From assembly GCA_007280315.1 (NCBI GenBank), contig QYQC01000021.1:1-10281 (forward strand): DNA of 10,281 bases, in the 5' to 3' direction. Origin of the DNA: Betaproteobacteria bacterium. GTDB lineage: Bacteria; Pseudomonadota; Gammaproteobacteria; Burkholderiales; SG8-39. The notes beneath the pieces are model-generated. The model was not told the DNA's origin, did no database searches, and saw only the letters and a program-made list of their open reading frames with translations. Shown in pieces: positions 6,138 to 10,281 of this stretch. Within the stretch, counting starts at the first letter, position 1; every line of letters begins with the position of its first letter. A program made the translations under genes and the position numbers.

Positions 6138-6442
6138 GCTATTACGCACACCACGTTTTTTTCTGCTGCAACCAGCGCGATGGCGAACGGGTCTGCTGCA
6201 ACGACAAGGGCGCAAGCCGGCTGCGCGACTACGCCAAGCAGCGGGTGAAACAACTCGGACTCTCGGGCACAGGCAAGGTGCGCATCAATCAGGCAGGGTG
6301 TCTGGACCGCTGCGAGGAAGGACCGTGCATCGTGGTGTACCCGGAGGAAACCTGGTACACCTATGTCGATGAACACGACATCGACGAAATCGTCGAAGAA
6401 CACCTCCAACATGGGCGCGTGGTCGAACGTCTCAAGCTATGA
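6134..6442 (+). CDS. Thioredoxin-like [2Fe-2S] ferredoxin
   Basis: 102 residues, a whole small soluble protein. It matches the thioredoxin-fold [2Fe-2S] ferredoxin family typified by Aquifex aeolicus Fd1 and the NuoE C-terminal half: HVFFC (7-11), Cys22, AGCLDRC (Cys56, Cys60), then VVYPEETWY (67-75) and DIDEIVEEH (82-90). The cluster ligands should be Cys11, Cys22, Cys56 and Cys60. Three further cysteines (12, 21, 65) stand next to or near the ligands. The start follows from the conserved MSYYAHHVFF beginning, and no upstream in-frame ATG/GTG/TTG exists within the leader. The preceding ribosome-binding site is poor (GCGAG). Its stop overlaps the start of the alpha/beta hydrolase as ATGA (6439-6442), so the two are translationally coupled. 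The redox partner is unknown; such proteins are often annotated only as (2Fe-2S) ferredoxin domain proteins. Confidence 0.93.
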   Translation: MSYYAHHVFFCCNQRDGERVCCNDKGASRLRDYAKQRVKQLGLSGTGKVRINQAGCLDRCEEGPCIVVYPEETWYTYVDEHDIDEIVEEHLQHGRVVERLKL

Positions 6443-7071
6443 CGCGGTCGATGATCGAGCGCGTGCTCGTCGACGGCGTGGCGGGCAAGATCGAATGCGT
6501 GATCAATCCGCCCGCGGCCGGCGAAATTCGCGGCGTCGCCCTGATCGCGCACCCGCACCCGCTGTTCGGCGGCAGCCTGGACAACAAGGTGGCGCAGACG
6601 CTGGCGAAGACCTTCGCCGAACTCGGTTACGTCGCGCTGCGGCCAAATTTCCGCGGTGTCGGGGCGAGCGCGGGCGGACACGACGAGGGGCGCGGCGAAA
6701 CCGACGACATGCTCGCGATCCTCGATTACGCGCAGTCGCGCTTTCACGCGGGACCGCCAGTGCTGGCCGGTTTTTCCTTCGGCGCCTATGTGCAGACCCT
6801 GGTAGCGCAGCGCGCAGCGCCCGCGCGCATGGCGCTGGTAGGCGTCGCCGCGGGATTCGTCAGCGGCGGGCGCAGCTACACTGCCGCGCCGGTGCCCGCG
6901 CAAACCGTGATCATTCACGGCGAGCTGGACGAGACCGTGCCGCTGTCCAACGTGCTCGCCTGGGCGCGGCCACAGGAGCTGCCGGTGGTCGTGGTACCCG
7001 GCGCCGATCATTTTTTTCATCGCCGGCTGCATCTGATCAAGAGCATCATCAACGGCGCCTGGCAGCGCTGA
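6439..7071 (+). CDS. Alpha/beta hydrolase (COG2945-type small serine hydrolase)
   Basis: 210 residues, a compact cytosolic alpha/beta hydrolase. The catalytic triad is visible: Ser113 in GFSFG (111-115), Asp164 in GELDETVP and His191 in GADHFF. The AHPHPLFGGS stretch (37-46) and RPNFRGVGAS (68-77) form the oxyanion-hole region typical of this short family. No signal peptide or lipase lid is seen. Family members are presumed esterases or thioesterases but very few have known substrates. The ATG at 6439 overlaps the ferredoxin stop; a second in-frame ATG at 6451 (residue 5) is possible, as neither has a good ribosome-binding site. The pairing with the ferredoxin hints at a joint role but does not define it. 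The threonine ammonia-lyase gene begins 13 nt after the stop. Confidence 0.9.
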   Translation: MTRSMIERVLVDGVAGKIECVINPPAAGEIRGVALIAHPHPLFGGSLDNKVAQTLAKTFAELGYVALRPNFRGVGASAGGHDEGRGETDDMLAILDYAQSRFHAGPPVLAGFSFGAYVQTLVAQRAAPARMALVGVAAGFVSGGRSYTAAPVPAQTVIIHGELDETVPLSNVLAWARPQELPVVVVPGADHFFHRRLHLIKSIINGAWQR

Positions 7072-7084
7072 GAACCTGACCATC

Positions 7085-8293
7085 ATGGCCGTCACCGCAG
7101 AAGCCATCCGTGCCGCCGCCGCCGTACTCGCTGACCAGGTCATCGACACGCCCTGTCTGTACTCGCGCACGCTGTCGGAAATCACCGGCGCCGAGGTATT
7201 CCTGAAATTCGAGAATCTGCAGTTCACCGCGTCGTTCAAGGAACGCGGCGCGCTGGTGAAGCTGCTCGCGCTCGCGCCCGCGGAGCGCGCCGCGGGCGTG
7301 CTCGCGGTATCGGCGGGCAACCACGCGCAGGGCGTGGCCTACCATGCGAGGCGCCTGGGCATTCGCGCCGCAATCGTCATGCCGCGCCATACGCCGCATG
7401 TAAAAGTGGAGCGCACCGGCGCCTTCGGCGCCGAAGTGATCCTCGCCGGGGACAGTTTCGACGAGGCGCGGGCGCATGGTGTAGCGCTGGCCGCCGAGCG
7501 CGGCTTGAGTCTGGTCCATCCCTACGACGACGAGCAGGTAATCAGCGGCCAGGGCACGGTGGCGCTGGAGATGCTCGCGCGCGAACCGCGGCTGGAAATC
7601 CTGCTCGTACCGGTGGGCGGGGGCGGCCTGCTCGCCGGGATGGCGGTCGCGGCCAAGGCGATCAAGCCCGCGATCGAACTCTACGGCGTGCAGAGCGAAA
7701 ATTTTCCATCGATGCATTGCGCGCTGCGCGGCGAGACCGCCCGGTTCGACGCCAACACCATTGCCGAGGGCATCGCGGTAAAGCAACCCGGCGCGCTCAC
7801 GCTGCCGCTGGTGCGCGAACTCACGCGCGGCGTGTTGCTGGTCGGCGAAGGGGAGATCGAGCATGCCATCGTGCTGCTGCTGGAAATCGAGAAAACCGTG
7901 GTCGAAGGTGCGGGAGCGGCCGGTCTGGCGGCGCTGCTGGCACATCCGCAGCACCTTCGCGGCAAGTGCGTCGGGATCGTGCTCTCCGGCGGCAATATCG
8001 ACCCGCTGATGTTGGCGGTGATCATCGAACGCGGCATGGTGCGCGCCGGGCGGCTCACGCGGCTGACGGTCGAACTGCGCGACCTGCCTGGCGCGCTGGC
8101 GACGGTCACAGCCTGCATCGGCCAGGCCAACGCGAATATCGAAGAGGTGCACCATCAACGCGCTTTTACCAACCTGCCGCTGCAAACGGCCGAGGTCGAA
8201 TTCGTGCTGCAGACCCGCGGCCGCGAGCATGTGGAGGAAATCATCCGCGCACTGCGCGCCGTCGGTTTCACTGCGCGCATCCATGGCGCATGA
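7085..8293 (+). CDS. ilvA: Threonine ammonia-lyase, ACT-domain form
   Basis: 402 residues. Converts L-threonine to 2-oxobutanoate and ammonia with PLP, the first step to isoleucine or of threonine catabolism. Visible: SFKERGA (50-56) with Lys52 as the PLP Schiff-base lysine, SAGNHAQG (76-83), the phosphate-binding VGGGGLLAG (177-185), and SGGNID (301-306), where the serine contacts the pyridine ring. A single ACT domain occupies about 325-400 and includes LPGALATV and NIEEVHHQR. This is the medium form with one ACT domain, shorter than E. coli biosynthetic IlvA (514 residues, two ACT-like units) and longer than TdcB. Feedback control by isoleucine or valine is plausible but not readable. It follows the alpha/beta hydrolase by 13 nt and may share its transcript. 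The Shine-Dalgarno is weak. tdcB would be the alternative name. Confidence 0.95.
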   Translation: MAVTAEAIRAAAAVLADQVIDTPCLYSRTLSEITGAEVFLKFENLQFTASFKERGALVKLLALAPAERAAGVLAVSAGNHAQGVAYHARRLGIRAAIVMPRHTPHVKVERTGAFGAEVILAGDSFDEARAHGVALAAERGLSLVHPYDDEQVISGQGTVALEMLAREPRLEILLVPVGGGGLLAGMAVAAKAIKPAIELYGVQSENFPSMHCALRGETARFDANTIAEGIAVKQPGALTLPLVRELTRGVLLVGEGEIEHAIVLLLEIEKTVVEGAGAAGLAALLAHPQHLRGKCVGIVLSGGNIDPLMLAVIIERGMVRAGRLTRLTVELRDLPGALATVTACIGQANANIEEVHHQRAFTNLPLQTAEVEFVLQTRGREHVEEIIRALRAVGFTARIHGA

Positions 8294-8363
8294 ACATACC
8301 GCCCCAAGTTCTGACCAGAGCGTGGCTTAGGATTGCAATGCCGGCAACAATCAGCGTGACAGC

Positions 8364-9530
8364 GTGAGCACCGAAGCCAACTTTCAGTTGTTCGCACCCT
8401 GTCCACGAGGCCTGGAAAGTGTGCTCGCGCTTGAACTGTCCGAATTTGGCGCAAGCGCAGTGCAGGCGGTCCCCGGCGGCGTGGCGTTCGAAGGCGACAC
8501 GCGCGTCGTCTACCGTGCCAATCTTGAAAGCCGCATCGCCACGCGCGTATTGCTGCGCCTGTTCACCACGAATTACCGCAACGAAGCGGACATCTATCGC
8601 GCGGCGTACGAAGTCGATTGGCCGCAGCGCTTCGATGTCGCGCGCAGCATCCGCGTCTACCTCACCGCGCAGCGCTGCCCGCTGAAAAGCCTCGACTTCC
8701 TCACGCTGCGCATCAAGGACGCGGTGTGCGACCGCTTCAGGAGCGCCGCCGGCAGCCGCCCCAACGTCGATACGCGTGCGCCGGAAGTGCGCATCCACGC
8801 CTTTCTCGATGCCACGCAGTTCACGCTCTACCTCGATACGTCGGGCGAGCCGCTGTTCAAACGCGGCGCGCGGGCCGCCCAGGGCGAGGCGCCGCTCAAG
8901 GAAAATCTGGCAGCCGGTATACTCAGACTCGCCGCATGGCAGCCGGGATCGGCACTGCTCGACCCAATGTGCGGCGGCGGCACCATTCTGGTAGAGGCGG
9001 CGCAAATCGCGCTCGATATCGCGCCGGGCGGCGCGCGCAGTTTCGGTTTCGAACGGTTGAAGGACTTCGACGCGACGTTATGGCGCGGGCTGCGCGACGA
9101 AGCCGGGGCACGGCGCAAGCCGGTTGTGCCCTTGCCGATTTATGGCAGCGACCTCTACGGCGACACGCTCAAGCTTGCCCACGCAAACCTCTCCGCCGCC
9201 GGCCTGGAGGGCGCGGTGCAGCTGAAACAGGCGAATGCACTGGAGATCCCGGCGCCGGCCGCCTCAGGCGTACTGGTGACCAATCCGCCCTACGGCGAGC
9301 GAATGGGCGAGCAGCAGGACCTCGCCGCGTTCTACCCCAAATTCGGCGACGCACTGAAGCAGAAATTCGCCGGCTGGGACTGCTACATACTTAGTGCCGA
9401 CATGAGTCTGCCCAAGCTGATCAAACTTCAGGTTTCCAAGCGCACGCCGCTATTCAACGGCGCGCTGGAATGCCGCCTGTTCGAATACAAGATTATTGCC
9501 GGCAGCATGCGTACGCCGCGGCCCGCCTGA
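8364..9530 (+). CDS. rlmL: RlmL-like 23S rRNA m2G methyltransferase (THUMP domain)
   Basis: 388 residues from a GTG at 8364-8366; no other start codon lies in frame in the 70-nt gap after ilvA, and the FQLFAPCPRGLE beginning matches the family N-terminus. Domains: ferredoxin-like plus THUMP RNA-binding region (about 5-157), linker motif PLKENLAAG (177-185), then a class I Rossmann SAM methyltransferase with motif I DPMCGGGT (200-207), an acidic residue in YGSDLYG (260-266) and the amino-methylating motif TNPPYGER (306-313). This corresponds to the N-terminal half of E. coli RlmKL, which makes m2G2445 in 23S rRNA. The RlmK half (m7G2069) is absent, as the protein stops at a normal RlmL length. 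It could act on another guanine. The gap before it holds no convincing promoter, only an imperfect inverted repeat around 8331-8352. Confidence 0.88.
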   Translation: MSTEANFQLFAPCPRGLESVLALELSEFGASAVQAVPGGVAFEGDTRVVYRANLESRIATRVLLRLFTTNYRNEADIYRAAYEVDWPQRFDVARSIRVYLTAQRCPLKSLDFLTLRIKDAVCDRFRSAAGSRPNVDTRAPEVRIHAFLDATQFTLYLDTSGEPLFKRGARAAQGEAPLKENLAAGILRLAAWQPGSALLDPMCGGGTILVEAAQIALDIAPGGARSFGFERLKDFDATLWRGLRDEAGARRKPVVPLPIYGSDLYGDTLKLAHANLSAAGLEGAVQLKQANALEIPAPAASGVLVTNPPYGERMGEQQDLAAFYPKFGDALKQKFAGWDCYILSADMSLPKLIKLQVSKRTPLFNGALECRLFEYKIIAGSMRTPRPA

Positions 9531-9555
9531 TGTCGGGCGGTCGCTGCGCCCGGCG
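9531..9555. terminator. Hairpin between convergent rlmL and topB
   Basis: CGGGCG (9534-9539) and CGCCCG (9547-9552) are perfect complements around a 7-nt loop, and in RNA of the plus strand three further outer pairs (two of them G-U) make a 9-bp stem. It begins at the base after the rlmL TGA and fills most of the 34-bp gap before the topB stop. There is no T-tract on either strand, so it may be a Rho-assisted or mRNA-stabilising structure. Confidence 0.4.
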
Positions 9556-9564
9556 GCACGCGGC

Positions 9565-10281
9565 CTAGCGCGCCGGACGTTTGCGCGCGGTGACCGATTT
9601 TGCCACGGACTTCGTGGCAGTCTTGGTGCTGTTTTTGGTGCTCTTCTTGGCGCCGGTTTTTGCGGCGGTCTTGGTCTTCGCCTCGGTCGCAGGCTTGACC
9701 TCACTGGCCGCGTCGGGTTTGGCGACGGCCTTGCCCGGTTTGGCCGCGCGCGGCGCAAACTCGAATCCGACCTTGCCGTCAGCACCGCGCACCAGGAAGG
9801 CCGAGAACGGCCGTCCTTTCTTGGAAATGAATCGGTGCAGCAGATCGGTCTTGCCTGTGGCAAGTAGCTTTTGCATTTGTTCGCGTTCGATTGGACGCTG
9901 CAAAATAATGCGCCCGGAGCGGAAGTCGCAGCTTTTTTCCGGACCCATGCTTTTTTCGCACACATAGGCCATCGGCTGCTCGAACACCCGCGCCGCACAC
10001 TTGGGGCAGGGACCGAGCGGCTCGAGGCCGGAGAAATCCGGCACTTCGTCTGAGCCGTTGCCCGACTGTCCGAAATCAAACTCCGCCTTTAGTTCGGGCG
10101 ACAGGCGCACCACCGCGGCAAACGGTTTCCCCATGCGGCTGCGGAATCCCTGCAGCGGACCGATTGTCCGCGCGGCGATCAGCTCCTCGATTTCTTCTGG
10201 CGCAAATTCACGGCTGGAGACGACTTTCCAGATATTGAAATCGCAAGCCTGACACTGGAATTTTCGGTAATTCTCCAGCAC
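9565..10281 (-). CDS. topB: DNA topoisomerase III, C-terminal part
   Basis: The frame stays open to the right edge, so the upstream catalytic toprim and Tyr-containing domains lie beyond the window. The GTG at 10279-10281 is an internal Val codon, not a start. The visible 238 residues form the zinc-ribbon and DNA-binding C-terminus typical of proteobacterial TopB: CQAC (10-13) closing one ribbon whose first pair lies outside, then GPLQGFRSRMGKPFAA (41-56), FDFGQ (68-72), CPKC (92-95) with Cys108 and Cys118 as a second ribbon, CDFRSGRIIL, and GKTDLLHRF/RPFSAFLV near 143-165. From about residue 180 there is a tail of roughly 58 residues almost wholly Lys, Ala, Thr and Ser, ending KRPAR, disordered and strongly basic, resembling histone H1-like tails. 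The enzyme decatenates and relaxes DNA. Confidence 0.9.
   Translation of the reverse strand: MLENYRKFQCQACDFNIWKVVSSREFAPEEIEELIAARTIGPLQGFRSRMGKPFAAVVRLSPELKAEFDFGQSGNGSDEVPDFSGLEPLGPCPKCAARVFEQPMAYVCEKSMGPEKSCDFRSGRIILQRPIEREQMQKLLATGKTDLLHRFISKKGRPFSAFLVRGADGKVGFEFAPRAAKPGKAVAKPDAASEVKPATEAKTKTAAKTGAKKSTKNSTKTATKSVAKSVTARKRPAR

Noticed and set aside
6361..7320. 319-codon open frame on the minus strand
   Set aside because: Shadow across the ferredoxin end, the hydrolase and the ilvA start; no recognisable domain.
7423..7436. 14-bp perfect palindrome CTTCGGCGCCGAAG in ilvA
   Set aside because: It encodes the common Phe-Gly-Ala-Glu run of the enzyme with GC-preferred codons, so chance within coding sequence is the simplest reading.
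7049..8284. 411-codon open frame on the minus strand
   Set aside because: Antisense shadow of ilvA; composition is Arg/His/Gln-rich and featureless.
8331..8352. Imperfect inverted repeat (GATTG...CAATC around TGCCGGCA) before rlmL as a terminator
   Set aside because: Arms are offset by unequal spacers, the inner palindrome leaves little room for a loop, and there is no T-tract.

Overview
The window is GC-rich (roughly two thirds G+C by eye), densely coding DNA. The gene set (UbiB, a single-unit RlmL-type methyltransferase, a proteobacterial topoisomerase III with extra C-terminal zinc-finger domains, a thioredoxin-fold [2Fe-2S] ferredoxin) points to a betaproteobacterium. That placement is an inference from protein character, not a database match. 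No tRNA, rRNA, CRISPR, insertion sequence or phage gene was seen.

Layout: (1) 1-777, plus strand: the 3' half of ubiB (ubiquinone biosynthesis kinase-like protein), entering from the left. (2) 831-4237, minus strand: read 5' to 3', a PEP-mutase/isocitrate-lyase superfamily lyase, then an exported metallo-beta-lactamase-fold hydrolase whose start overlaps the lyase stop (ATGA), then, after 149 bp holding a good sigma70-like promoter, a sodium:solute symporter. Hairpins without T-tracts lie at both convergent junctions (807-826 and 9531-9555). (3) 4238-4434: a divergent control region with three short perfect or near-perfect palindromes and the strong ribosome-binding site of the lyase. (4) 4435-6057, plus strand: a YmdB-type macro-domain ADP-ribosyl hydrolase followed 12 nt later by a VanZ-family membrane protein. 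(5) 6134-9530, plus strand: thioredoxin-like ferredoxin, alpha/beta hydrolase (ATGA overlap), ACT-domain threonine ammonia-lyase (13-nt gap), and, after 70 nt, an RlmL-like 23S rRNA methyltransferase. The leader before the ferredoxin holds a 7-bp perfect hairpin and a 16-nt periodic motif. (6) 9565-10281, minus strand: the 3' end of topB, leaving by the right edge, with a long Lys/Ala/Thr-rich tail.

Most genes are housekeeping or metabolic. I found no convincing defence island or mobile system. The points most worth following are the macro-domain/VanZ pair, the exported hydrolase coupled to a C-C bond lyase next to a transporter, the ferredoxin/hydrolase translational pair with its patterned leader, and a UbiB that appears to end after a single C-terminal membrane helix.
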